Shown here in pieces: positions 7,478 through 17,100 of a DNA stretch of 64,000 bases (position 1 is the first letter of the stretch; each line of letters starts with the position of its first letter). The translations under genes were made by a program, and so were the position numbers. Source of the DNA: Roseburia rectibacter (lineage in GTDB: Bacteria; Bacillota; Clostridia; Lachnospirales; Lachnospiraceae); assembly GCF_014287515.2 (NCBI RefSeq), contig NZ_CP092473.1, positions 1,205,001 to 1,269,000 of the forward strand. The letters are read 5' to 3'. The notes under the pieces were generated by a model. That model was given only the letters and a program-made list of their open reading frames with translations. It ran no database searches and was not told the DNA's origin.

Positions 7478-8710
7478 ATGGGATTTATTGATAGACTCCA
7501 GCATGGCTGGAATGCATTTATGAATAAAGACCCGACGAACTATAACGGATATGGGTGTTCATATCATCCATACCGTATTTATGCAACTCGGGGAAATTAT
7601 AGATCAATTGTAAATGCTGTTTATAATCGGATCGCGCTTGATGTAGCCGCGGTGACAATTCAGCATGTAAAATTAGATGATAAAGGACGTTTCTTAAACG
7701 TAATGGACTCTGGATTAAATAAGTGTCTTACGTTGCGTGCAAATATCGATCAGACATCACGTGCATTTATACAGGATGTCGTTTTATCAGTAATGGATGA
7801 AGGATATATAGCGATTGTACCGGTTGATACCGACATAGATCCAGATATTACCAATGGATATGATATCGATTCTATGCGTGTTGGAAAGATTGTGGAGTGG
7901 TTTCCGCAACATATCAAAGCGGAAGTATACAATGACAAAAAAGGTCGGAAACAAACCATTATAATGTCAAAAAAAGATGTGGCAATCATTGAGAATCCAC
8001 TATATTCGGTAATTAATGAACCAAACAGTGTAATGCAACGATTAATTCATAAACTGAATCTTTTGGATGCGGTTGATGAACGTTGCTGTTCAGGAAAATT
8101 AGATTTAATTATCCAATTACCATACACCATAAAAACGGAAGCCCGACAACGTCAGGCGGAACAACGTAAAGCCAGTATAGAGAATCAGTTATTTGGCTCA
8201 CCATATGGGATCGCATATATAGATGGAACCGAAAAGATAACACAGCTTAATCGTCCGGTTGAAAATAATCTGATGAAACAGATTGAATATTTGACAAACA
8301 TGCTGTACAGCCAGCTTGGCATAACGCAGGCAATTTTGGATGGTTCCGCGGATGAAAAGACGATGCTTAATTACTATAACCGGACAATCGAACCATTTAT
8401 TTCAGCCATCGTGGATGAACTAAAAAGCAAGTTCATAACAGAAACAGCAAGGACACAGCATAAGTCAATCGTTTATTTCCGCGATCCGTTTAAGCTTGTT
8501 CCGGTTAATGATATTGCTGAGATTGCAGACAAATTTACAAGAAACGAAATTTTAACATCAAACGAAATACGTCAAATTATTGGTATTGCCCCGTCAGATG
8601 ATCCTAAAGCAGATGTACTTAACAATAGTAACATAAGGGCATCTGAGCAAACGGCAGCTTACAATAATGAAAATAATGAAACAGGAGGAAAAAATCAAAA
8701 TGAAGTATGA
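7478..8710 (+). CDS. Portal protein
   Basis: 410 residues from ATG 7478, six bases after GGAGGA; the frame extends to GTG 7442, but that overlaps the terminase end and lacks a ribosome site. The N-terminus YRSIVNAVYNRIALDVAAV and the later LTNMLYSQLGITQAILDGSA and YYNRTIEPFISAIVDEL are typical of HK97-family portals that form the dodecameric DNA gate at the capsid vertex. The last 30 residues are polar and disordered-looking. It overlaps the capsid gene by 11 bases. Confidence 0.9.
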   Translation: MGFIDRLQHGWNAFMNKDPTNYNGYGCSYHPYRIYATRGNYRSIVNAVYNRIALDVAAVTIQHVKLDDKGRFLNVMDSGLNKCLTLRANIDQTSRAFIQDVVLSVMDEGYIAIVPVDTDIDPDITNGYDIDSMRVGKIVEWFPQHIKAEVYNDKKGRKQTIIMSKKDVAIIENPLYSVINEPNSVMQRLIHKLNLLDAVDERCCSGKLDLIIQLPYTIKTEARQRQAEQRKASIENQLFGSPYGIAYIDGTEKITQLNRPVENNLMKQIEYLTNMLYSQLGITQAILDGSADEKTMLNYYNRTIEPFISAIVDELKSKFITETARTQHKSIVYFRDPFKLVPVNDIAEIADKFTRNEILTSNEIRQIIGIAPSDDPKADVLNNSNIRASEQTAAYNNENNETGGKNQNEV

Positions 8711-10583
8711 TTTTGGTGGCTGGGCCACGAGAAACGACTTGGAATGTGCTGATGGGCGAATCATTAAAAAAGATGCGTTCAAAAGCCAGAATGGAGAAAA
8801 AGTCCCGTTAGTATGGAATCATAACCACAGTGCCGCTTCCAATGTATTAGGACATGCATACCTGGAAAATCGTGATGACGGCGTGTATGCTTATTGCGAA
8901 TTTAACGAAACTGAATCTGGAAAAACTGCAAAAGAACTTGTACAGCATGGCGATGTTCGATCATTGTCGATCATGGCAAACAAATTAGTACAGACCGGAC
9001 ATGATGTTATTCATGGAATCATTCGCGAAGTAAGTCTCGTACTTGCAGGAGCAAATCCAGGTGCGTTTATCGATGATGTAATGGCACACGGTGATGGAGA
9101 GTCTGGCATTATTATTGGATATGATGAAAACATAATGCTTTATCATTCCGATGATGAGGATGAAAAAGACAAAAAAAAGACTGCCGAAAAAGATGAATCA
9201 AAAGAAGCATCAGAAAAACAGACAGATAAAACAGCGAAAGAAATCTTTGATACACTTTCGGAAGAACAGAAAAATGTGGTTTACGACGTGGTCAGACAGG
9301 CATTAGAAACACCAACTGAACCTGATAAGACAGAAGAAAAAGATGAAAACGACAACAATAAATCTAAAGGGGGAACAAACAGTATGAAACATAATGTATT
9401 TGATGGTGACCAGCAGCAGGAGAAAGACTCCTTAACACATTCCGATCAGCAGGAAATTTTGGCAATGGCTAAAATGAGCAATATCGGAACTTTCCAGAAT
9501 GCTCTTACAGCATACACAAATGAACATACACTTCAGCATGATGCAACATCCGGTGGATTTGATACCAATACAGTTGGAAAATTATTCCCGGATTATCAGG
9601 AAGTGAGACCTGGAGCACCGGAATTAATTACCAATGATCAGGGATGGATTTCAAGAGTACTTTCTAAAGTACATAAGAGTCCGATTTCAAGAATCAGAAC
9701 AAGTCAGGTAGATATCCGTAATATCGATGGACTTAAAGCTAAAGGATATCAGAAGGGAAAAGAGAAAAAGAATGCGGGCAATTTTAGTCTGGTTCGTAGA
9801 ACTACCGATCCACAGACAATCTATGTCAAAAACGCGCTTCACCGGGATGATATTGTTGATATTACAGATTTTGATTATGTTGCTTATTTATACAATATCG
9901 ATCGTATGATGCTTGACGAGGAGCTCGCAATTGCAATCATGTTAGGCGATGGTAGGGAAGATGGTGATGCTGATAAGATTGCCCCGGATAAAGTTCGTCC
10001 AATCTGGAGTGACGATGATCTCTATACAATTCATGCCGACTTAGATTTAGCAGCGGCGAAGAAAGAACTTCAGGGTGGTAATACTTCCTTAAATTTTGGT
10101 TCCAATTATATTTATGCAGAGGCACTCATTGAGGCTGTTCTTCATGCCCGTGAAAACTACAAAGGAAGCGGAACACCAGATTATTATTGCACGCCGGCAT
10201 CTTTAAATACCATGCTTTTAGCAAGGGATCTTAATGGACGTCGTATGTACAATTCAGTAGCGGAATTAGCGTCAGCATTAAACGTTGCCGGAATCTATAC
10301 CGCAGAGCAGTTTGCAGGTAAGAAACGTAAAACCTCGGATGGTAAGACAAAGAAATTGCTTGGTATTGTATGCAATCTTGAAGATTATGCACTGGGGGCA
10401 ACCAAAGGTGGAGAAATCAGCCATTTCACACAGTTTGACATTGATTTCAACCAGGAAAAATCTCTTCTGGAAACTCGTGTCTCTGGTGCTCTTCACAGAG
10501 TGTACTCTGCTATTGCAATTGAAGAAGATGTGACAGCATCCAGTAACAGTGTGAGCGATACAAGTGATCATGCAGCAGGCTGA
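8700..10583 (+). CDS. Fused prohead protease and HK97-type major capsid protein
   Basis: 627 residues from ATG 8700, after GGAGGAAAA. Residues about 1-130 are a U35-type prohead protease: VWNHNH (His 41 or 43), RSLS (Ser 88 or 90) and REVSLVLAGANPGA. Residues about 135-228 are a very acidic and lysine-rich stretch resembling a scaffold domain. From M229 the sequence is an HK97-fold capsid protein (GTFQNALTAYTNEHT, then VDITDFDYVAYLYNIDR, LNGRRMYNSVAEL). Separate protease and capsid genes are the usual state. An internal ribosome site before M229 may give free capsid protein as well. Confidence 0.88.
   Translation: MKYDFGGWATRNDLECADGRIIKKDAFKSQNGEKVPLVWNHNHSAASNVLGHAYLENRDDGVYAYCEFNETESGKTAKELVQHGDVRSLSIMANKLVQTGHDVIHGIIREVSLVLAGANPGAFIDDVMAHGDGESGIIIGYDENIMLYHSDDEDEKDKKKTAEKDESKEASEKQTDKTAKEIFDTLSEEQKNVVYDVVRQALETPTEPDKTEEKDENDNNKSKGGTNSMKHNVFDGDQQQEKDSLTHSDQQEILAMAKMSNIGTFQNALTAYTNEHTLQHDATSGGFDTNTVGKLFPDYQEVRPGAPELITNDQGWISRVLSKVHKSPISRIRTSQVDIRNIDGLKAKGYQKGKEKKNAGNFSLVRRTTDPQTIYVKNALHRDDIVDITDFDYVAYLYNIDRMMLDEELAIAIMLGDGREDGDADKIAPDKVRPIWSDDDLYTIHADLDLAAAKKELQGGNTSLNFGSNYIYAEALIEAVLHARENYKGSGTPDYYCTPASLNTMLLARDLNGRRMYNSVAELASALNVAGIYTAEQFAGKKRKTSDGKTKKLLGIVCNLEDYALGATKGGEISHFTQFDIDFNQEKSLLETRVSGALHRVYSAIAIEEDVTASSNSVSDTSDHAAG
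9366..9386 (+). promoter_or_regulatory. Internal ribosome binding site for separate capsid translation
   Basis: AAAGGGGGAA at about 9366-9375 lies 8-9 bases before ATG 9384, in frame with the fused protease-capsid gene and exactly at the junction between the acidic linker and the capsid domain. A ribosome starting here would make a 399-residue capsid protein. Seen in the sequence; use in vivo is inferred. Confidence 0.6.
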
Positions 10584-10604
10584 TCGTAAAGGAGAAAAAT
10601 CAAA

Positions 10605-10934
10605 ATGAAGTTTCATGGAATAATCGGCTATGCGGTTTCTTCGGAAATACGACCGGGCGTGTGGTCGGATGGAATTACAAGACGTGAATGCTACGGCGAT
10701 CTGATTCGTAACACTCGTCAATATCAATCATCTGATACGCTTAATGATAATCTTAATATATCAAATGAAATCAGCATTGTAGCCGATCCATGGGCTCGCG
10801 ATAACTTTCATTTGATGCGATATATCGAGTTTATGGGTGCTAAATGGAAAATTATAAATATTGAAGTTCAGTATCCGAGACTGATATTAACAGTTGGAGG
10901 TGTGTACAATGAATCGGCGACTGATGTTACATAA
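10605..10934 (+). CDS. Phage head closure/neck protein (DUF7253-like)
   Basis: 109 residues; ATG 10605 follows AAAGGAGAAA. The strand-rich sequence (KFHGIIGYAVSSEIRPGVW, then DNLNISNEISIVADPWA, YIEFMGAKWKIINIEVQ) matches in style a small beta-barrel head-closure protein common after the capsid gene in clostridial siphophages (DUF7253 as I recall it). Position between capsid and tail genes fits a neck role. It overlaps the next start by 26 bases, an indication of coupled translation. Confidence 0.65.
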   Translation: MKFHGIIGYAVSSEIRPGVWSDGITRRECYGDLIRNTRQYQSSDTLNDNLNISNEISIVADPWARDNFHLMRYIEFMGAKWKIINIEVQYPRLILTVGGVYNESATDVT

Positions 10935-11232
10935 TCTTTTATGTGAGGTATTGTCCTGCCCTACATCTGGGGATAATTGCAGAGTTTATTTCCAGCCACC
11001 TTCTTCTGTAAGAATGAAGTACCCTGCCATTGTTTATGCTCTTGATGACATCAAGAATACATTTGCAAATGACGGGGTTTATTTATCAGAAAAAAAGTAT
11101 TCTATAACTGTCATAGACAGTGATCCAGATAGCAGGCTGATTGATGATATATCAGCATTGCTAACTTGTCGGTATAACCGGCATTACACCAAAGACAATC
11201 TTAATCATGATGTCTTTGAAATATTTTATTAA
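10909..11232 (+). CDS. Neck or tail completion protein
   Basis: 107 residues from ATG 10909, with GGAGGTG upstream inside the previous gene; the frame from 10894 is longer but lacks a site. The sequence (LMLHNLLCEVL, then VRMKYPAIVYALDDI, KKYSITVIDSDPDSRLIDDI) resembles small tail-completion proteins that cap the tail tube. Its place just before the major tail protein supports this. No catalytic motif is visible. Confidence 0.55.
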   Translation: MNRRLMLHNLLCEVLSCPTSGDNCRVYFQPPSSVRMKYPAIVYALDDIKNTFANDGVYLSEKKYSITVIDSDPDSRLIDDISALLTCRYNRHYTKDNLNHDVFEIFY

Positions 11233-11247
11233 GGAGGAACAACATTT

Positions 11248-11955
11248 ATGAAAAAGAAACTTGTTTGGGATAACACAGGCGAGCGTTTATACGAAACTGG
11301 TGTAAGTAAAGGTGTTTTATATCCGATTCAGCCCGGAGGAGTATATACGAAAGGTGTTGCATGGAACGGACTTACGGCAGTTACAGAGAGCCCGTCTGGA
11401 GCAGAGGCTACAGGACTTTATGCCGATAATATCAAATATCTCAACCTTATTTCGGCAGAAGAGTTTGGTGGAACGATCGAAGCTTATATGGCGCCTGATG
11501 AGTTTGCAGAATGTGACGGTTCAGTTGAAGTGGCTCCGGGAGTTTATGCAGGACAGCAGAGTAGAAAAATGTTTGGTCTCGCATACACCACCATCATTGG
11601 TAATGATGTGGATTCAAATGACCATGGATATGAGATTCATCTTGTATATGGATGCATGGCTTCGCCATCAGAAAAAGGCTATGAGTCTGTAAATGACAGC
11701 CCTGCGGCACTTACTCTTTCTTGGGACTTTACCACAACACCGGTTAATATTACATCGGTTGTTGATGGAGTGACGAAGTTAAAACCGACAGCCACATTGG
11801 TGTTTAAATCAACTAAAGTCGATGCAAAGAAAATGGCAGCACTGGAAGAGATTCTGTATGGAAAAGATCCAACAGGTGCTGATACTAACGATGGTGTCGA
11901 GCCAAGACTTCCGTTACCGGACGAGATTATTTCAATTATGAAAGCAGTTGGTTAA
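11248..11955 (+). CDS. Major tail (tube) protein
   Basis: 235 residues from ATG 11248 after AAGGAGGAAC. The features are those of siphophage tail tube proteins: KKLVWDNTGERLYETGVSKG at the start, a tube-type repeat of beta strands (AEEFGGTIEAYMAPDEF, FGLAYTTIIGNDVDSND, LVYGCMASPSEKGY) and an Ile/Lys-rich end. It polymerises around the tape measure. A strong terminator follows, as often seen after highly expressed tail tube genes. Confidence 0.85.
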   Translation: MKKKLVWDNTGERLYETGVSKGVLYPIQPGGVYTKGVAWNGLTAVTESPSGAEATGLYADNIKYLNLISAEEFGGTIEAYMAPDEFAECDGSVEVAPGVYAGQQSRKMFGLAYTTIIGNDVDSNDHGYEIHLVYGCMASPSEKGYESVNDSPAALTLSWDFTTTPVNITSVVDGVTKLKPTATLVFKSTKVDAKKMAALEEILYGKDPTGADTNDGVEPRLPLPDEIISIMKAVG

Positions 11956-11960
11956 CAAGT

Positions 11961-12000
11961 AAAAGAGTCGTATTCAGTCAGGCTGGCGACTCTTTTTTTT
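11961..12000 (+). terminator. Rho-independent terminator after the major tail gene
   Basis: AAGAGTCG pairs with CGACTCTT across a 15-base loop, followed by a run of eight T. It probably reduces downstream transcription relative to the abundant tail protein. Confidence 0.85.
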
Positions 12001-12019
12001 ACGAAAGGAGATAACGATT

Positions 12020-12433
12020 ATGTTAAAAAAGACAATTACTTATACAGATTACAATGGTGTGCGGCGTACCGAGGATTTTTGGTTTAATCTCTCTAAGGCT
12101 GAAATCATGGAAATGGAAATGGGAACCGCGGGTGGATTAGCTGAAATGTTACAGAACATTGTAAACGCACAGGATGGTCCAGCGATTATTAAGACATTTA
12201 AAGAATTAGTTCTTAAAGCTTATGGCGAAAAGACGCCGGATGGAAAATACTTTAGAAAATCTCCTGAAATTTCAGAAGCATTTTCTCAGACCGAGGCATA
12301 CAGCGATTTATTCATGGAACTGGCAACAAATGCTGATTATGCGTCTGAATTTGTAAAAGGAATTGTTCCGCGTGATACTGATACTGTCGTGACAGCAGAA
12401 ACAGCGTCGGCAAACAAGATCGTTTCCATTTAA
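12020..12433 (+). CDS. Tail assembly chaperone
   Basis: 137 residues; ATG 12020 follows AAAGGAG. It starts KKTITYTDYNGVRRTEDFWF, a form shared by the first tail assembly chaperone of clostridial siphophages, then helices with LSKAEIMEMEMG and a conserved-looking FRKSPEISEAFSQTEAYSDL. The usual gpG/gpGT arrangement makes a second product by frameshift; here the next gene has its own start and an in-frame stop just before it, so no shift is needed. Confidence 0.7.
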   Translation: MLKKTITYTDYNGVRRTEDFWFNLSKAEIMEMEMGTAGGLAEMLQNIVNAQDGPAIIKTFKELVLKAYGEKTPDGKYFRKSPEISEAFSQTEAYSDLFMELATNADYASEFVKGIVPRDTDTVVTAETASANKIVSI

Positions 12434-12450
12434 AAAGAGGTGGGTGAGTT

Positions 12451-12993
12451 ATGCTTGAAATTGTAATACCACCCATTGAATTTTGGGATGAAAAGAATGA
12501 GGTATTTGTGTATGCAGATGAACAGAAACTACAGATAGAGCATTCATTACTTGCAATTTCAAAATGGGAGAGTAAGTGGAACAAGCCATTTCTTACAAAG
12601 AGTGATAAAACACTGGCTGAATTTGTGGATTACATAAGATGCATGACAATTACAGAAAATGTTGATCCAGAAATTTATAATCGATTGACAGCTAAAAATA
12701 TTCAGGAAATTGAAGAATACATGGGGGCTTCAATGACAGCATCCACAGTTCCGGAAGAAAAAAATACTCCACATAACCGGGAGCAGGTCACGTCAGAACT
12801 TGTGTATTATTGGATGTTATCCTTAGGTATTCCACCTGAATATGAAACATGGCATTTTAATCGTTTAATCATGCTGATTAGAATCTGTAATTTCAAGAAT
12901 CGACCACCAAAGAAACATAGTAAAAGAGATATATATAGCAGACACGCGGCGATAAACGCAGCGAATAAAAAAAGATTCAATTCAAAGGGGTGA
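12451..12993 (+). CDS. Second tail assembly protein (gpT-like position)
   Basis: 180 residues from ATG 12451 after AGAGGTGGG. The first part (LEIVIPPIEFWDEKNEVF, HSLLAISKWESKWNKPF) and a C-terminal basic part (NRPPKKHSKRDIYSRH) resemble a protein that regularly follows the tail chaperone in Lachnospiraceae prophages. The position between chaperone and tape measure fits a tail assembly role. The C-terminus is rich in Lys and Arg and may be disordered. Confidence 0.6.
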   Translation: MLEIVIPPIEFWDEKNEVFVYADEQKLQIEHSLLAISKWESKWNKPFLTKSDKTLAEFVDYIRCMTITENVDPEIYNRLTAKNIQEIEEYMGASMTASTVPEEKNTPHNREQVTSELVYYWMLSLGIPPEYETWHFNRLIMLIRICNFKNRPPKKHSKRDIYSRHAAINAANKKRFNSKG

Positions 12994-13002
12994 CGGTACA
13001 AG

Positions 13003-13785
13003 ATGAGCAATAGTAAATTAATAAGCTACACCAAAATCAGTCCGAACAAAACCAAGTCGAGAAAACATAGCATTGACAGAATTACACCACATTGCGTTGT
13101 TGGACAGCTTTCGGCAGAGAGCATTGGAAATTGTTTCGTAAGCCCAACAAGAAAAGCGAGCTGCAATTACGGTATAGGTACTGATGGACGAGTTGTTCTT
13201 TGCGTAGATGAAAAAGATAGAAGTTGGTGTTCATCGAACTCAGCAAATGATAACCGTGCAGTAACGATCGAGTGTGCTTCAGATAAAACAGCACCGTACG
13301 AGATGAACAATAAAGTTTATAATTCGCTTGTTGGTTTGTGTGTAGATATTTGTCGGCGCAATGGAAAAACAAAGTTATTGTGGATTCCTGATAAGGAAAA
13401 AGCATTGAAATATTCTCCAAAATCTGACGAGATGCTGATAACAGTTCATCGCTGGTTTGCAAATAAGGCATGTCCGGGCGATTGGCTGTATTCCAGATTA
13501 GGAAAACTTGCACAACAGGTTACAGATCAATTATCAGGAAGTGCTGTATCGGATGTAACAGAAAAAGAAGAATCAACACAGAAAGCATTTAAAGTAAAAG
13601 TTTCGACTAAGCAGCTTCGGATTCGAAAAGGTCCGGGGACAAACTATGGATTAACCGGTGCGTATACCGGTGTTGGCACATTTACAATTGTTGAAAAACG
13701 AGCTGGTTCTGGTTCAGCTGCTGGTTGGGGGCGATTACAGTCCGGTGCAGGATGGATAGCGCTTGATTATGTAACTGAATTATAA
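13003..13785 (+). CDS. Endolysin: N-acetylmuramoyl-L-alanine amidase with SH3 domain
   Basis: 260 residues from ATG 13003. Residues about 25-175 are an Amidase_2 (PGRP-like) domain: ITPHCVVGQ with the first Zn-His, YGIGTDGRVVLCVDE, RAVTIECASD, ITVHRWFANKACPGDWL with the second His and the CPGD motif. Residues about 195-258 are an SH3b domain (KVKVSTKQLRIRKGPGTNYG to GWIALDYV). It cleaves peptidoglycan at the end of the lytic cycle. No signal peptide, so export depends on the holin at 28948. Its place inside the tail cluster, 15 kb from the holin, is unusual. Confidence 0.9.
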   Translation: MSNSKLISYTKISPNKTKSRKHSIDRITPHCVVGQLSAESIGNCFVSPTRKASCNYGIGTDGRVVLCVDEKDRSWCSSNSANDNRAVTIECASDKTAPYEMNNKVYNSLVGLCVDICRRNGKTKLLWIPDKEKALKYSPKSDEMLITVHRWFANKACPGDWLYSRLGKLAQQVTDQLSGSAVSDVTEKEESTQKAFKVKVSTKQLRIRKGPGTNYGLTGAYTGVGTFTIVEKRAGSGSAAGWGRLQSGAGWIALDYVTEL

Positions 13786-13796
13786 GGAGCGTGTAT

Positions 13797-14174
13797 ATGA
13801 TAACGTTTAGACAAAAGGGCGATTTTTCAAAGTTGACTAAATTCTTAGAGAAAGCCAAGGAAACAGTTAAAATCGGTGATCTTGATAAGTATGGTCGAGA
13901 AGGTGTAGCAGCCCTTGCGTCTGCGACTCCTGTTGACTCTGGATTAACTGCAAATTCTTGGTATTACAAGATAGAGCAGAAAAAGGGGTCTATATCAATC
14001 GGTTTTTATAACAAAAATATTCAAAATGGAGTTCCAATAGCAATCATCTTACAGTATGGTCATGCGACTCGTAATGGAGGCTGGGTACAGGGGCGAGATT
14101 ACATCAATCCTGCAATCCAGCCTATTTTTGACCAAATTGCAAGCCATGCGTGGAAGGAGGTTACTGAGCTTTGA
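13797..14174 (+). CDS. HK97 gp10-like tail component
   Basis: 125 residues from ATG 13797, 7 bases after AAGGAG; GTG 13791 is less well placed. The motif ATPVDSGLTANSWYYKI and LQYGHATRNGGWVQGRDYI are typical of the HK97 gp10 family (head-tail joining or tail completion). It would normally sit before the major tail gene; here it follows the endolysin, suggesting local rearrangement. Its stop codon overlaps the tape measure start. Confidence 0.75.
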   Translation: MITFRQKGDFSKLTKFLEKAKETVKIGDLDKYGREGVAALASATPVDSGLTANSWYYKIEQKKGSISIGFYNKNIQNGVPIAIILQYGHATRNGGWVQGRDYINPAIQPIFDQIASHAWKEVTEL

Positions 14175-17100
14175 GTACAACAATCGACGAACGCGTTGTT
14201 GAAATGCGGTTTGACAATCAGAAGTTTGAACAGAATGTTAAAACCAGCATGTCTACAATCGAAAAATTAAAGAAAAGCCTCAATCTTGAAGGGGCTGCAA
14301 AAGGCTTGGAAAATATTAATTCCGAAGCACAGAAGTGTAATCTGACACCTATGTCAAACGCTATTGAGTCTGTAAAAATTCATTTTTCAGGACTTGAAGT
14401 TATGGCGATTACTGCACTTCAGAACATTACAAATTCGGCTATACAGGCGGGAGAAAGAATGGTTTCCGCTTTTACAATAGATCCAATAAAATCTGGTTTC
14501 GAAGAATATGAAACACAGATCAATGCTGTTCAGACAATACTTGCAAACACATCAAGTAAAGGAACAACACTGGATCAGGTCAATTCTGCATTGGATGAAT
14601 TAAACCATTATGCAGATATGACAATTTATAATTTCACGGAAATGACCAGAAATATCGGTACTTTCACAGCAGCAGGTGTTGATCTTGATACATCAGTGGC
14701 TGCTATTAAGGGTATCGCAAACTTGGCGGCAGTATCCGGTTCAACATCTCAACAGGCAAGCACTGCAATGTACCAGCTTTCACAGGCATTGGCAGCGGGT
14801 ACGGTAAAACTGATGGATTGGAACTCAGTAGTAAACGCTGGAATGGGTGGTCAGGTATTTCAGGATGCGCTTAAAGAGACTGCACGTGTTCATGGTGTAG
14901 CTATTGATCAGATGATCAAGGATGAAGGTTCATTTCGTGAAACTTTACAAAAAGGATGGCTTACATCGGATGTCCTGACCGAAACATTATCAAAATTTAC
15001 AGGCGATTTGAATGAAGATCAATTGCGTACAATGGGATATGCAGATGAACAGATTAAGTCAATTCTCGAAATGGGAAAAACTGCAAATGATGCAGCAACA
15101 AAGGTCAAGACGTTTACACAGCTGTTTGATACATTAAAAGAGGCAGCACAGTCCGGATGGACGCAGAGCTGGGAAACAATCGTTGGCGACTTTGAAGAAG
15201 CAAAAGAGAGATTAACTGGTTTATCTGACAGATTCAGTGAATTGATTAATAATTCATCTGATAAACGTAACTCTATTTTAAGCAGATCATTTGGATCTGG
15301 TTTTGATACTTTATCAGAGAAATTGAGTAAGGCTGGAATAGAGACTGAAGTATTTCAAAATAAAGTGAAAGAACTGGCTAAAAATCATAACGTAGATTTA
15401 GATATGATGATTGAGCAGACCGGTTCGTTTGAAAAGGCTTTAAGCACTGCATTTAGTCACGGTTTGTTGAAAAGAGATATTCTAAAAGGTGCAATAAAAA
15501 GCCTTGTTGGGAATCTGACAGATGCTACTAAATCTACTGCATCCATGGCATCTCAAATGGAAAAGTATGGAGAAGTGGTAGATGCTGTTATAAATGGAAA
15601 ATTCGGTACAGGCGAAGCAAGAATAAAAGCATTAACTGAAGCCGGATATGATTATGCAACTGTACAAAATCTTGTAAATGAAAAACTTGGAAGCAGTGTC
15701 CGGCATATGTCATCATTGACCAATGAACAGTTGAAAAATGCAGACGGATTAGCAAATCTGTCAGATGAGCAGTTGAAAAATGCAGGATATACAGAAGAAC
15801 AGATAACTGCACTTCGTGATTTGCAAAAAGAAGCAAATAAGGCTGGGTCATCTATCAACGATCTGATCGATAACATTGATCGTCCAACCGGAGCAGAGTT
15901 AGTATGGGGATCAGTTTCGAATGTGATTGACAGTGTTGTCTCATCTTTGTCAGCGATGAAAAAAGCATGGAACGATGTGTTTTATAAAGGTATGTCTGAT
16001 GATGACATTATCGAGAAAAAATCACAACGACTATACAATCTTCTCAAAGCAGTTAATTCCTTTACAGAAAAACTCAAAGTGAGCGATGATACAGCAGATA
16101 AACTGACCAGGACTTTTAAGGGATTATTTGCGATTCTGGATATAGGCACAACAATAGTCGGTGGCGGATTTAAACTGGCATTCAAAGGAGCATCAATCGT
16201 ATTGAATGCATTCGATTTGGACATTTTAGATGTTACAGCTACGATTGGTGATTTACTTACAGAATTTCATGATTTTCTTTTGGATAATAAGCTGGTTAAT
16301 AACGCAATTAAAGAATGTGGAACGGCTTTTAAGAAAGGATGCACTGAAATTCAGAAATGGGTTCAACAGTTTACAGAATTACCTGTTGTGAAAGAAAATC
16401 TGGAGGAAGTAAAAAACGTACTTTCTAAAATGGATTTTTCAATCGCTGAACGCGGAATCAATAAAGCTACAAGCGCCCTGCAAACTGGTTACACCGAACT
16501 GCAAAAATGGATCAACAAATTTCTGGAAATCCCGATTGTTCAAAGAAATATTGAAAGATTTCAAAATGCTTTTTCAGAGACATTTTCGGATGTAAACACG
16601 TACTTTAAAAATGGATTAGTTGTAATAGACGAGTTCATAGCGCGTGTAAAATCTTTAGATCATATATCATTAGACAACATTGATGATATTTTTAAAGATT
16701 TCCGACAAAATGTACTTGGATATTTTTTCAATTTTGATGGCGTATTAGGAAATTTAAAAACAGCTTTCGATGAATTTAAGGCAGATGTAAAAAGCCAGCT
16801 TGATGAAATTGCTGGAACAGCTGATAGCTTTAAAGCAAAGATTTTTGGTGTTGTAGATTCGATCAAACAGTATATTTCAGATCACATTGGTGGAATTTTT
16901 ACAATTGTCATGGGTGTCGGACTCATAAAGGTTACGAAGCAGATTGGAACTGCTCTTGAAAATATATCCAAACCGTTTGAGTCTTTTGCGGGTATGTTTG
17001 ACAGTGTTAGCAGTGTTTTTAAAAGTATCAGTGGAGTTTTTGATACCCTTTCAGAGTCTATCAAGGCTGATATTCTTATTAAAAAGACACAGGCTATCAG

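Noticed and set aside
12312..12451. Programmed frameshift between the two tail chaperone genes
   Set aside because: The downstream gene has its own ribosome site, and an in-frame TGA (12445-12447) stands just before it in the shifted frame.
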